Shown one piece after another: positions 17,979-26,467 of a stretch of 34,120 nt of DNA. This DNA comes from Candidatus Melainabacteria bacterium (GTDB lineage: Bacteria; Cyanobacteriota; Vampirovibrionia; LMEP-6097). The translations under genes were made by a program, and so were the position numbers. The stretch lies in the NCBI GenBank assembly GCA_018695135.1, contig JABHOV010000069.1:1-34120 (forward strand), written 5' to 3'. Within the stretch, counting starts at the first letter, position 1. Every line of letters begins with the position of its first letter. Under the pieces are notes generated by a model. It saw only the letters and a list, made by a program, of their open reading frames with translations, had not been told where the DNA came from and did no database searches.

Positions 17979-19508
17979 ATGCGAAAACTATTTAACTTCT
18001 TTGAAAACAAAAATAAAGTCAATTATCAAACCGAAATTCTCTCAGGACTGACAGTTGCCATTGCATTAATCCCTGAAGCTGTTGCTTTTGCATTTATTGC
18101 TGGCTTGTCACCACTTACTGGGCTTTATGCAGCTTTTGTTATGGGTTTAGTCACTGCTATTTTTGGTGGTCGCCCAGGTATGATTTCTGGTGCTACAGGT
18201 GCTGTTGCAGTTATCATTGTGGCACTTGCCAAAAACTACGGAGTTGAATATATTTTTGCTGCTGTTGTACTGGCAGGCATTATGCAAGTACTGGCTGGCT
18301 CATTCAAGCTCGGTAAATTCATGCGCCTAGTACCACATCCGGTCATCTTTGGTTTTGTGAATGGTCTTGCAATAATTATTTTCATGTCGCAAGTAGAGCA
18401 GTTTAAAGATGAATCAGGACAATGGCTAACTGGCAGTCCATTATATATTTTAAGTGCTTTGGTTCTCTTAACCATGTTAATCATTTGGGGTTTGCCTAAG
18501 CTCAGTAAAGCAGTACCAGCTTCGCTTGTAGCTATCTTATTTATTTTCGCATTAACAGCTATACTGGGAATTGAAACCAAAACCGTTGGAGACATTGCTT
18601 CAATCAAAGGTGGATTTCCACCATTTCATATTCCAATGATTCCATTCAAACTTGAAACCTTGATGATTATTTTTCCGTACTCGTTAGTAGTAGCAGGAGT
18701 CGGTTTAATTGAAAGCTTGCTGACACTTAATATCATTGACGAGATCACAGAAACTCGCGGCAATGGTAACAAAGAAGCAATCGCACAGGGTGCTGCCAAT
18801 ATCTGTTCTGGCTTTTTCTCTGGTATGGGTGGCTGCGCGATGTTAGGACAAAGCTTGATTAATATATCTTCAGGGGCAAGAGAAAGAATATCTGGCATAG
18901 TAGCCTCAGTCATGCTCTTAGTCTTCATTATGTTTGGAGCTGACCTAGTAGAACAACTTCCAATCGCCGCTTTGACTGGTTTGATGATCATGGTTGCAAT
19001 TGGGACATTTGAATGGGCAAGTCTCAAGACTTTTACCAGAATGCCAAATTCCGATATCTTGTTAATGATAGTCGTGACCCTGCTAACTGCTGTCTTACAC
19101 AATCTTGCACTTGCTGTTGTGATTGGAGTAATTCTTGCAGCACTCAAGTTCTCCTGGGACCATGCCAAACAAATCAGCACCAACCAATATATTGACGAGG
19201 CTGGAATAAAGCACTATGAACTGCATGGCGCCTTATTTTTTGCTTCAGTGACAGCTTTTTCAAACAAGTTTACTGTAGCAGAAGACCCAGATGAAGTAAT
19301 TATTGATTTTGCACATAGTCGAGTAGTTGACATGTCAGCAATTGAGGCATTGAACAAGATCACCAGCCGTTATCAAAAGCTTGGTAAAAAGGTTCACCTC
19401 AAACATTTGAGTCCAGACTGTCGTCAATTACTAGTAAACGCAGAAGAAATTATTGATGTAAATCTACTTGAAGATCCAACTTACAAACTTGCTGTCGATA
19501 AGATATAA
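17979..19508 (+). CDS. SulP-family anion permease with C-terminal STAS domain
   Basis: AIALIPEAVAFAFIAGLSPLTGLYAAFV...GRPGMISGATGAVAVI; STAS-like VIIDFAHSRVVDMSAIEALNKI. Confidence 0.95.
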   Translation: MRKLFNFFENKNKVNYQTEILSGLTVAIALIPEAVAFAFIAGLSPLTGLYAAFVMGLVTAIFGGRPGMISGATGAVAVIIVALAKNYGVEYIFAAVVLAGIMQVLAGSFKLGKFMRLVPHPVIFGFVNGLAIIIFMSQVEQFKDESGQWLTGSPLYILSALVLLTMLIIWGLPKLSKAVPASLVAILFIFALTAILGIETKTVGDIASIKGGFPPFHIPMIPFKLETLMIIFPYSLVVAGVGLIESLLTLNIIDEITETRGNGNKEAIAQGAANICSGFFSGMGGCAMLGQSLINISSGARERISGIVASVMLLVFIMFGADLVEQLPIAALTGLMIMVAIGTFEWASLKTFTRMPNSDILLMIVVTLLTAVLHNLALAVVIGVILAALKFSWDHAKQISTNQYIDEAGIKHYELHGALFFASVTAFSNKFTVAEDPDEVIIDFAHSRVVDMSAIEALNKITSRYQKLGKKVHLKHLSPDCRQLLVNAEEIIDVNLLEDPTYKLAVDKI

Positions 19509-19516
19509 TCGAAGAT

Positions 19517-19807
19517 ATGAAAATCTATACAATTGCTATTCTCAAAGCCAAAGATGGTAGTCAAGAACAAATGATTAGTAGCCTCACCAAATTAGCTCAG
19601 GCAAGCAGATCAGAACAGGGCTCTCTAGACTATGGCTTCTACCAAAGCCAAGAAGATCCCAATACAATTATTTCTTTTGAAGAATGGCAAGATCCTGAAG
19701 CTGAAGCTGCACACTGGCAAACGCCTCACCTGCAAGCTGCGCTCACAGAACTTGAACCAATCTTGGCTGAAGCACCAGTTATTTACAAAGGTCCAAAAAT
19801 AATTTAA
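19517..19807 (+). CDS. Antibiotic biosynthesis monooxygenase (ABM) domain protein
   Basis: ARSEQGSLDYGFYQSQEDPNTIISFEEWQDPEAEAAHWQTPHLQAAL. Confidence 0.85.
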   Translation: MKIYTIAILKAKDGSQEQMISSLTKLAQASRSEQGSLDYGFYQSQEDPNTIISFEEWQDPEAEAAHWQTPHLQAALTELEPILAEAPVIYKGPKII

Positions 19808-20079
19808 TGTCAAAAGCCAAACACAAAACAGTTCCCAAAGAACTCAAAAAAGAAATGGCTTGGATAGAGGCGCAAGGAGCCAAATTGGTTTTGGGAATTT
19901 GCGAATGCACCAGACACAAATTTGCACCTGGAAATATCCGCCTGCTTCGTAAGGAAGATGCTGGAATCAAATCAGTAGGCTATACCGGCAATGGCATAAT
20001 TAACTTTTTTATTGTTTGCAAAAACGATGAGATCTATCAAATTATGATTGAGAGATATGGTAAGCCGCACTATAACTAG
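19807..20079 (+). CDS. Hypothetical small protein
   Basis: 90-aa ORF overlapping/adjacent to the ABM gene; no family recognised. Confidence 0.6.
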   Translation: MSKAKHKTVPKELKKEMAWIEAQGAKLVLGICECTRHKFAPGNIRLLRKEDAGIKSVGYTGNGIINFFIVCKNDEIYQIMIERYGKPHYN

Positions 20080-20081
20080 AC

Positions 20082-20957
20082 TTAGCCGTTAATTACTACC
20101 GAATTCTTTTCATTCAAAAAACTCTTGAGCTCTTTACCATCATACATAGCAAACAAAACTCTAGTGTCGTGTCCGTTACCAACAACCATATTGCCGTGTT
20201 TATCGATACTAATTAAACCCATTAATACTTTTTGAGACTTCGCTCTTTTCATTATTTTTTCAACAGCGTCAGTTAAATCAACACCATCTTCAACTCTAGT
20301 TGCAATTTTGGCAGCAACTGCATTGTCAACAATCTGTTCTCCCTTGCCGGTGCAAGAAACGCCACAAAACTTAGAAGCATAAGTACCAGCAACGGTAGCA
20401 CTGTCAGAGACTCTACCTGGAGTTTCATAGCCAATCCCACCGGTTGAAGTTCCCACACAAATTATACCTGACGCTTCTAAAGCAACAACACCAACAGTAC
20501 CAGTTTCACCTTGCAACTTTGCGACGTGCTCTTGCATTCGATGGGGCGCAATAGGATCGAAATGAGGATATTTTTTACGTCGGGCATATTCTGTAGCCTG
20601 ATCACCACTCAAAACATGATGGCGTCCTTTTGCTAATGTATTTGCAATATCAATAGGGTGCTGAACATTTCTAATATTAATCACTCCCGAGAACTTACCA
20701 TTACTAGAGTCCATAATGGCAGCTGACATTCTTACCTCAGTATCTTTTTGTAAACGAGATCCGTAACCAGCATTAAAAATAGGATCATCTTCTAGTAATC
20801 TAATTCCATGCAAAACAGCAGCTCTTGCACCTAATTCAAGCAAAACTTTGTAAGTTTCTTGAATTATAGACCTTAATGATTCATCATATTGTTCAAAGGT
20901 GAAATGAGGGCTCTCAACAAGTCCAGCACCACCATGAATTATTAATTTTGCTTTCAA
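20082..20957 (-). CDS. Isoaspartyl peptidase / type 2 L-asparaginase (Ntn hydrolase)
   Basis: IIHGGAG; FNAGYGSRLQ; GTVGVVALEASG with catalytic Thr; TSTGG. Confidence 0.92.
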   Translation of the reverse strand: MKAKLIIHGGAGLVESPHFTFEQYDESLRSIIQETYKVLLELGARAAVLHGIRLLEDDPIFNAGYGSRLQKDTEVRMSAAIMDSSNGKFSGVINIRNVQHPIDIANTLAKGRHHVLSGDQATEYARRKKYPHFDPIAPHRMQEHVAKLQGETGTVGVVALEASGIICVGTSTGGIGYETPGRVSDSATVAGTYASKFCGVSCTGKGEQIVDNAVAAKIATRVEDGVDLTDAVEKIMKRAKSQKVLMGLISIDKHGNMVVGNGHDTRVLFAMYDGKELKSFLNEKNSVVING

Positions 20958-21020
20958 TAAATCACTCCTACCTAGTATTATAGTCCCTGCTTATCTAACA
21001 GAATACCTCAGATCGGCGAC

Positions 21021-21938
21021 GTGATCTTTGGCGAAATTATTCAAATTGGTGAACACATGAACTTAGAAAATAAATCAGGCAGAATTCATATGTTTCACAA
21101 TGGTTCTAAAAGTATTTTTGTGTTTGGCAATAGATACGCGCCAGACTGTTTTGAAGCAGTAGTACCAAATCATGCAGTTGAAGAAGTTGATTTATTAAAC
21201 AGGTCAGGAATGGTCGGCACTGTGAATAGTAAAAATACTCGTGTCAAAGATCCAACCAAAGTCAAAGTGCTCGGTTATGTCTGTGATGAAGAAGGTAAAT
21301 TGATTAACACAATTGACTATCCTTTGATCAAACTCAAAACCGAAGATAAAAAATCCCCTCGTTCTAAATTAATATTGGTTTGCGGCACAGCAATGAATTC
21401 TGGTAAAAGCATGGCTGCGACCGCTTGTTGTTGGGCACTAACTTCATTGGGACACAAAGTCAGCGCATCAAAAGTAACTGGTACTGCAAGTTTGCAAGAC
21501 ATTCTCAACATGGAAGATGCTGGCGCAGAACACTTTGCTGACTTCACCTTTTTAGGGCATCCTTCTACTTATCTCCTTGAAGAGAAATCTGTTCTTGACA
21601 TCTTCAATAAACTAGACTTGAAATATGCTAATAATCCACAAAATTATTGGATAGTCGAATTGGCTGATGGTATTAATCAAAGAGAGACAGCATACTTGCT
21701 CAACCATGAAGAGGTGAGATCAAGAATTCACAAATTGATTTTTTGCTCTTACGATGCATTTGGAGCCATTGGAGGACTCCAAGTCCTAAAAGACAAATTC
21801 AAACTGAAACCAGATGCAATCTCCGGAGTATGCACCAGTTCTCCATTACATCTCAAAGAACTTGCAGAATATACAAGTATCCCTGTCTTTAATAGTTTTG
21901 ATAAACATTTAGACCAGCTGAAAGCGATTTTGCTTTAA
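21021..21938 (+). CDS. P-loop NTPase domain protein (possibly DUF1611/DgcN-like)
   Basis: Walker A LVCGTAMNSGKSMAAT; WIVELADG segment; N-terminal Rossmann-like extension. Confidence 0.6.
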   Translation: MIFGEIIQIGEHMNLENKSGRIHMFHNGSKSIFVFGNRYAPDCFEAVVPNHAVEEVDLLNRSGMVGTVNSKNTRVKDPTKVKVLGYVCDEEGKLINTIDYPLIKLKTEDKKSPRSKLILVCGTAMNSGKSMAATACCWALTSLGHKVSASKVTGTASLQDILNMEDAGAEHFADFTFLGHPSTYLLEEKSVLDIFNKLDLKYANNPQNYWIVELADGINQRETAYLLNHEEVRSRIHKLIFCSYDAFGAIGGLQVLKDKFKLKPDAISGVCTSSPLHLKELAEYTSIPVFNSFDKHLDQLKAILL

Positions 21939-21976
21939 ACCTCCTCAGATATTCAATCATTCACTAGACCTGTTTC

Positions 21977-22016
21977 AAAAAAAGAGCCAGCTCAGATTGC
22001 TCCAAACTAGCTCTTT
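21977..22016 (-). terminator. Rho-independent terminator for the small Cys-rich peptide gene
   Basis: Minus strand AAAGAGCTAG ... CTGGCTCTTT (one U:G wobble) followed by a T run (A run 21977..21983 on +). Confidence 0.75.
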
Positions 22017-22065
22017 ATTAATCAACTGACTACTGCAAGACAAGATTCAAGTAGCAGCTGTGGAT

Positions 22066-22188
22066 TTAACCACAAGTACAAGACCCGCAAGTGCAAAGTC
22101 CACAAGCACAAGCTGCAGCATATGCAGCACTGGCCCCGCTTGCAAGAACTGCAATAACAAATGCGAATTTAGTTATTAGATTTTTCAT
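22066..22188 (-). CDS. 40-aa exported Cys-rich peptide: MKNLITKFAFVIAVLASGASAAYAAACACGLCTCGSCTCG
   Basis: Codon-by-codon reverse-strand reading; RBS AAAGGAG before ATG; Sec-type signal peptide; six Cys as three CxCG units; followed by terminator. Below the ORF-track length cutoff. Confidence 0.8.
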   Translation of the reverse strand: MKNLITKFAFVIAVLASGASAAYAAACACGLCTCGSCTCG

Positions 22189-22210
22189 TGTTAATTTCTC
22201 CTTTAATGCT

Positions 22211-22242
22211 ATTATTCACTCTAAAGTCGACTTGAGAGTCAA
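22211..22242 (-). promoter_or_regulatory. MerR-type promoter/operator driving the Cys-rich peptide
   Basis: Minus strand TTGACT-20 bp-AATAAT; spacer holds near-perfect 22-bp palindrome ACTCTAAAGTCGACTTGAGAGT (22218..22239). Confidence 0.8.
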
Positions 22243-22268
22243 CACTTTTGGGTCAGAAATTTCAAAAA

Positions 22269-22697
22269 ATGTCTAAAAATGAGCCGAACTACCTACAAAT
22301 AGGTGAATTATCAAAGCAAACTGGCGTGGCCGTCAGTGCCATTCGTTATTACCAAGAAATTGATTTACTTGAACCAAGTTTTTGTAATGATTCCAAATAT
22401 CGTTTTTACGTAGCAAGTGATGTTGCCTTGGTTAATTTCATTCAAAAATCCAAGAGACTAGGTTTTAGTTTAGAAGAAATCAAATCTATCTTAAAAGAAA
22501 GAGATGAAGGACGCTCACCCTGTCCCAAAGTAAGACTTCTAGCCAAGCACAAAATTGCTGAGCTTCAAAAGAAAACAGCAGAACTTAAAAAACTTGAAGA
22601 AGAATTAAATGATTATATCCTTGAAGCAAGTTCAGAGCTTGAATCTGGATCCAATGACTCAAAGATTTGTGGGCTAATTGATAAAGCAAAGGACTAA
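22269..22697 (+). CDS. MerR-family metalloregulator (ZntR/CadR-like)
   Basis: LQIGELSKQTGVAVSAIRYYQEIDLLEPSFCNDSKYRFY...VALVNFIQKSKRLGFSLEEIKSIL; C-terminal Cys (SPCPK, KICGL). Alternative upstream start TTG 22248. Confidence 0.9.
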   Translation: MSKNEPNYLQIGELSKQTGVAVSAIRYYQEIDLLEPSFCNDSKYRFYVASDVALVNFIQKSKRLGFSLEEIKSILKERDEGRSPCPKVRLLAKHKIAELQKKTAELKKLEEELNDYILEASSELESGSNDSKICGLIDKAKD

Positions 22698-22702
22698 AGA
22701 CA

Positions 22703-23560
22703 ATGAATCCCAAAATCGCTTTAATACACCACAGAGGACTTCACAACTTCAATCGTAATTCACAAAACAGCTTTGTAGCTGATTTAACAAGCCTGGCAGA
22801 AAACGGTCTAGCCGCCTTAACAAGAGCGGCTCAAGATCCAGATGCAATGGGCATGGAGTTTGACGTGCAGCTCTGCAAAGAAACAAATCAAGATCCAGAT
22901 ACTGCTTTTTGTGTTTTTCATGATGATAAATTATCTCAGGTCAATGGAGACGAGTCTAGCCTCGTTAGCAAACTGAGTTTAGCAGAGCTAAGTCAAGCAA
23001 CTGCAGCAACTACTAATCCAAGATTCTTTGATGATAATCAAGCAATGGCAACCGTACCAAGTTTCAAGGACTTGATGCTAGCTCTGTGTGATTACAGCGG
23101 CACCCTCTCTATTGAATTAAAGACAGAGCTTGATGATGTTTCTGAATATATTCAAAAATTCAAGACACAAGTTATTCACATACCTGATTCTGCCACTGTG
23201 ATTTTTCACAGCTTCAGTATCACTCTTCTAGATGGTCTCTACAAAGCTATTCTAGAAGCATACCCTCAAGCCAAACTTGCCTGCAATTTTGCAAACTTGA
23301 CAGACTTACAAAGACTCCAAAATGATTTCCCTGAATTATTTAAACAGATTGATTACCTTTATCCAGACTTCAAATGCATCCAAGCAGGCTCTGACAGCCG
23401 CCAATCAATACTCCAACTTGCCAAGCAAGAATCTAAACAACTTATTCCTTGGACCGTTAATGACAAAAACAGCTTGCGAGAATTGATAGATATCAATAAA
23501 ACAGATCCAGGGCGAGTAGTAGCGTTTATTAGTGATAATCCCGGCTTAAGAACAGCTTAA
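22703..23560 (+). CDS. Glycerophosphodiester phosphodiesterase-like (GDPD) protein
   Basis: HHRGLHNFNRNSQNSF...MGMEFDVQLCK...FCVFHDDKL...VPSFKDLMLAL...LSIELKTE. Confidence 0.8.
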   Translation: MNPKIALIHHRGLHNFNRNSQNSFVADLTSLAENGLAALTRAAQDPDAMGMEFDVQLCKETNQDPDTAFCVFHDDKLSQVNGDESSLVSKLSLAELSQATAATTNPRFFDDNQAMATVPSFKDLMLALCDYSGTLSIELKTELDDVSEYIQKFKTQVIHIPDSATVIFHSFSITLLDGLYKAILEAYPQAKLACNFANLTDLQRLQNDFPELFKQIDYLYPDFKCIQAGSDSRQSILQLAKQESKQLIPWTVNDKNSLRELIDINKTDPGRVVAFISDNPGLRTA

Positions 23561-23570
23561 CAGTACATTA

Positions 23571-24728
23571 TTACTGACTAAAGAAAGTACCTTGTAAATC
23601 AAAGTTTGGATTTGCAACCACTTTAGGGATTGAAAATATTTCACCCTTCGACAAAAGCAACATAGTAGCTTGTCGAGCTAAACAAGAACGAGCAGCAATG
23701 ATCTTACTTTTGATACCACCAGTCCCAAGTCCAGAACCGCTCTTGGTATTAGCCAAACTAGTAATCTCTTTATTAATCTTCTCGACTTTCTTAATTAACT
23801 TTGCATCCGGATTTTCATTTGGGTCTGAATCATATAGCCCAGCTGAGTCACTAATAATCACTAAGTGGCTGGCGTTGAGGATTTTACCGATTGCGGCAGC
23901 CAGTTTATCATTATCAATATCAATATTGTCTGAACAAATCACCGGATCATTGGAATTGATAATTGGAATAATGCCATGTTCAATCAAGTCAAACAAAGTG
24001 TTACGTATGTTTTCTTTGTATTCTAAATCATTATATGCAAGCAGAATTTGTGAAGCGATTAAATCATAGTTTTTGAAAACATCATCATAAATAGATATCA
24101 AGTGTGACTGTCCAATTGAAGTCAAGCTCTGTTGACTAATATCACCACACTTGTCTTGAAGCAAAGTTCGTCCTAAACACTTAGCTCCAGAACTGACAAC
24201 AATTGAAGCATAACCAAGTTCCTTGAGTTGCAAAATCACTTCAACCAGATCTTGCACTAGAGAATAATTAAACTTGCCTCTTTCCGTTGTAATAGAAGAA
24301 GTTCCAATTTTGAGGATCACGATTTGTTGTTGCTCAGGATTTTTATAACTCGATATCTTGCCATCTAAAAATGGGTCTATCGTGATATTGAATTCAGGGA
24401 TCATAAATACAAGATTGCCCTGATCATCCTCTGATTCAATTTCTATACTCTCTAATTCACCAGTCGCATTTTTCTGCAGGGTAATATCATTAATTTGGTC
24501 ACCAGAGACAGTGAGCAAAGTACTATCATGCTCCTCTTCCATGGTTACTTTGTAACCATCATTGAAACTAACTTCAAGATTGTGACCATCTTCAATTTCT
24601 TTTGTATCACCAAGCTTGGTTATAGCGTCATCTATCTTTTGGAAGCTGAGGGTATTGTCATCCTCTTCCCCATCAATAAATTCATTTAAAGAGAGGTCTA
24701 GATTTATTTTTTGCAAATCATCACTCAT
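23571..24728 (-). CDS. Glutamate 5-kinase-like amino acid kinase with ~130-aa acidic N-terminal extension
   Basis: VILKIGTSSIT, VVSSGAKCLGR, QILLAYNDLEYKENIRNTL, PIINSNDPVICSDNIDIDNDKLAAAIGKIL, GLGTGGIKSKIIAA; unusual acidic N-terminus; no C-terminal PUA domain. Confidence 0.8.
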   Translation of the reverse strand: MSDDLQKINLDLSLNEFIDGEEDDNTLSFQKIDDAITKLGDTKEIEDGHNLEVSFNDGYKVTMEEEHDSTLLTVSGDQINDITLQKNATGELESIEIESEDDQGNLVFMIPEFNITIDPFLDGKISSYKNPEQQQIVILKIGTSSITTERGKFNYSLVQDLVEVILQLKELGYASIVVSSGAKCLGRTLLQDKCGDISQQSLTSIGQSHLISIYDDVFKNYDLIASQILLAYNDLEYKENIRNTLFDLIEHGIIPIINSNDPVICSDNIDIDNDKLAAAIGKILNASHLVIISDSAGLYDSDPNENPDAKLIKKVEKINKEITSLANTKSGSGLGTGGIKSKIIAARSCLARQATMLLLSKGEIFSIPKVVANPNFDLQGTFFSQ

Positions 24729-24784
24729 GTTTATATTGTAACAATAATCAACGAGGGCATTTGTTAGAAGAAACTATAATTCAA

Positions 24785-26329
24785 TTAAGCATCCCAAGTG
24801 GTTGAATACAGGTCAAATCTTCTGTCCTTCAGATTTCGAACAGTCCCTGAAATTCTCGCTGTTACAATTTTCTCTAAGTCTAAATCAGCAAAAGCAACCA
24901 TTTCTGTATTAGCAGTAGTATCAGCAGCGATTCCATCTCGAGCAAATGGGAAATCACAAGGCGTCAAGATACAACTTTGAGCATATTGAATATCCATATT
25001 TTCCACACCAGGCAAGTTACCAACATTGCCTGACATCGCAACATAGCATTGATTTTCAATGGCTCTTGCTTGACAACAGTATCTGACACGATTATAGCTT
25101 TGTCTTTCATCAGTGCAAAATGGTACAAAAAGAATTAGAGCACCTTGATCTATCAAATGTCGTGAAAGTTCTGGAAATTCAGAATCATAACAAATCATCA
25201 CTCCAATTGGACCGCAATCAGTTTTAATTACATTAGATGTTGTTCCACCTTTAATATTCCACCAATATTTTTCATTTGGTGTTGGGTGGATTTTTTCTTG
25301 TGCATGTAGAGAACCATCTCTCAATGCAACATAGGTTATATTCTTTACATCATCACCATCTTGAGTGGGATGTGAACCACCAACAATGTTGATATTATAT
25401 CCAATAGCCATTTCAACCAAGAATTTTTTCAATCTATCAGTATACTCAGTAAGCTTTTCTATTGCTTGAACTGGTGAGAGCTTGTTATCAGAAAGCGACA
25501 ATAATTGCAAAGTAAAAAGCTCAGGGAATAAAACAAAATCAGCCTTGTAATCTGAAACCACATCAATAAAGTATTCTACATAGTCACAGAACTGCTCGAA
25601 TGATTCAACCTTACGTTGTTGATATTGTACAGTTGCTACCCTAACAACTTTTTTGGGTATTGAAATTGATTGACTAGTAACCAACTCGGCTTGATATTTC
25701 GGGTTGTGCCAAATCATATGCACTGCATAACCATGTGAGTCTTTATCTCTTGGCAAATAATTATCAATGATTCCCAATATTTCAAAACCATTGCGGGTTT
25801 GAAAGGAGATCGTTGAATCTCTTGTCTTTTTTTCTATGACTGCCTGAAGATAGTTCTCAGCGGTCTTAAACTTTTTGATCTTCTTGCTAAGGTCAGCCAT
25901 TCTTGCACCAAAGACAATTCCCTTAAGTTTAAGTTTTTCGCATAATTTCTTTCTCTCACTGTAGAGTCTCTGACCGATACGTTGCCCTCTAAACTCTGGA
26001 TCAACGCAAACCTCCATCCCATAAAGCATGTCTCCCTTGGGATTATGCCTAGAAGCATAACCATTACCTGTGATTTCTTTCCAGCTATGCTTCTTAAGAA
26101 TCTCTTTTTCATCAATAATAAAAGTAGAACAAAAACCTATTACGCGTCCCTCGTATTCAGCAAGAAACTGTCCCTTGCTGAAATTATTGATTTGCGCAAG
26201 CAACATTGCAGAAGTGTAAGCTTGCATACCAGGATAAACTAGCTTGCAAATACGAATCAAATCATCGATATCAGTTTCAACTGAATTTCTAATTATGATC
26301 TTAGGCTTAGATTGAGGACTAGTTGTCAT
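24785..26329 (-). CDS. Fusion of N-terminal GNAT acetyltransferase and C-terminal carbon-nitrogen hydrolase (nitrilase superfamily)
   Basis: GNAT: GMEVCVDPEFRGQRIGQRLYSERK; nitrilase: FPELF (Glu), NEKYWW (Lys), GVMICYDSEFPE (Cys). Confidence 0.92.
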   Translation of the reverse strand: MTTSPQSKPKIIIRNSVETDIDDLIRICKLVYPGMQAYTSAMLLAQINNFSKGQFLAEYEGRVIGFCSTFIIDEKEILKKHSWKEITGNGYASRHNPKGDMLYGMEVCVDPEFRGQRIGQRLYSERKKLCEKLKLKGIVFGARMADLSKKIKKFKTAENYLQAVIEKKTRDSTISFQTRNGFEILGIIDNYLPRDKDSHGYAVHMIWHNPKYQAELVTSQSISIPKKVVRVATVQYQQRKVESFEQFCDYVEYFIDVVSDYKADFVLFPELFTLQLLSLSDNKLSPVQAIEKLTEYTDRLKKFLVEMAIGYNINIVGGSHPTQDGDDVKNITYVALRDGSLHAQEKIHPTPNEKYWWNIKGGTTSNVIKTDCGPIGVMICYDSEFPELSRHLIDQGALILFVPFCTDERQSYNRVRYCCQARAIENQCYVAMSGNVGNLPGVENMDIQYAQSCILTPCDFPFARDGIAADTTANTEMVAFADLDLEKIVTARISGTVRNLKDRRFDLYSTTWDA

Positions 26330-26467
26330 ATGAGTATTCTAACAACAAATGACGTATTAAAGGACACGCTCAGAATGTAGTTTTCTAGCCAGGTCCATGG
26401 GAAAAGGTTCTGACTGTTCAGAGCAGGTATCAGATAAGGGTTGAGTCTTTGCATTTTCAGTGGGTCC

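Noticed and set aside
18236-19183. Minus-strand ORFs of 123 and 185 aa
   Set aside because: Antisense to the clear SulP transporter; composition typical of shadow ORFs.
22091-22276. 61-aa plus-strand ORF in the track
   Set aside because: Antisense to the Cys-rich peptide and its promoter. Its Ala-rich sequence mirrors the signal-peptide codons, and the minus strand has the RBS, promoter and terminator.
24785-26329. GNAT-nitrilase fusion as a novel architecture
   Set aside because: Bifunctional GNAT/carbon-nitrogen hydrolase proteins are already known in many bacteria.
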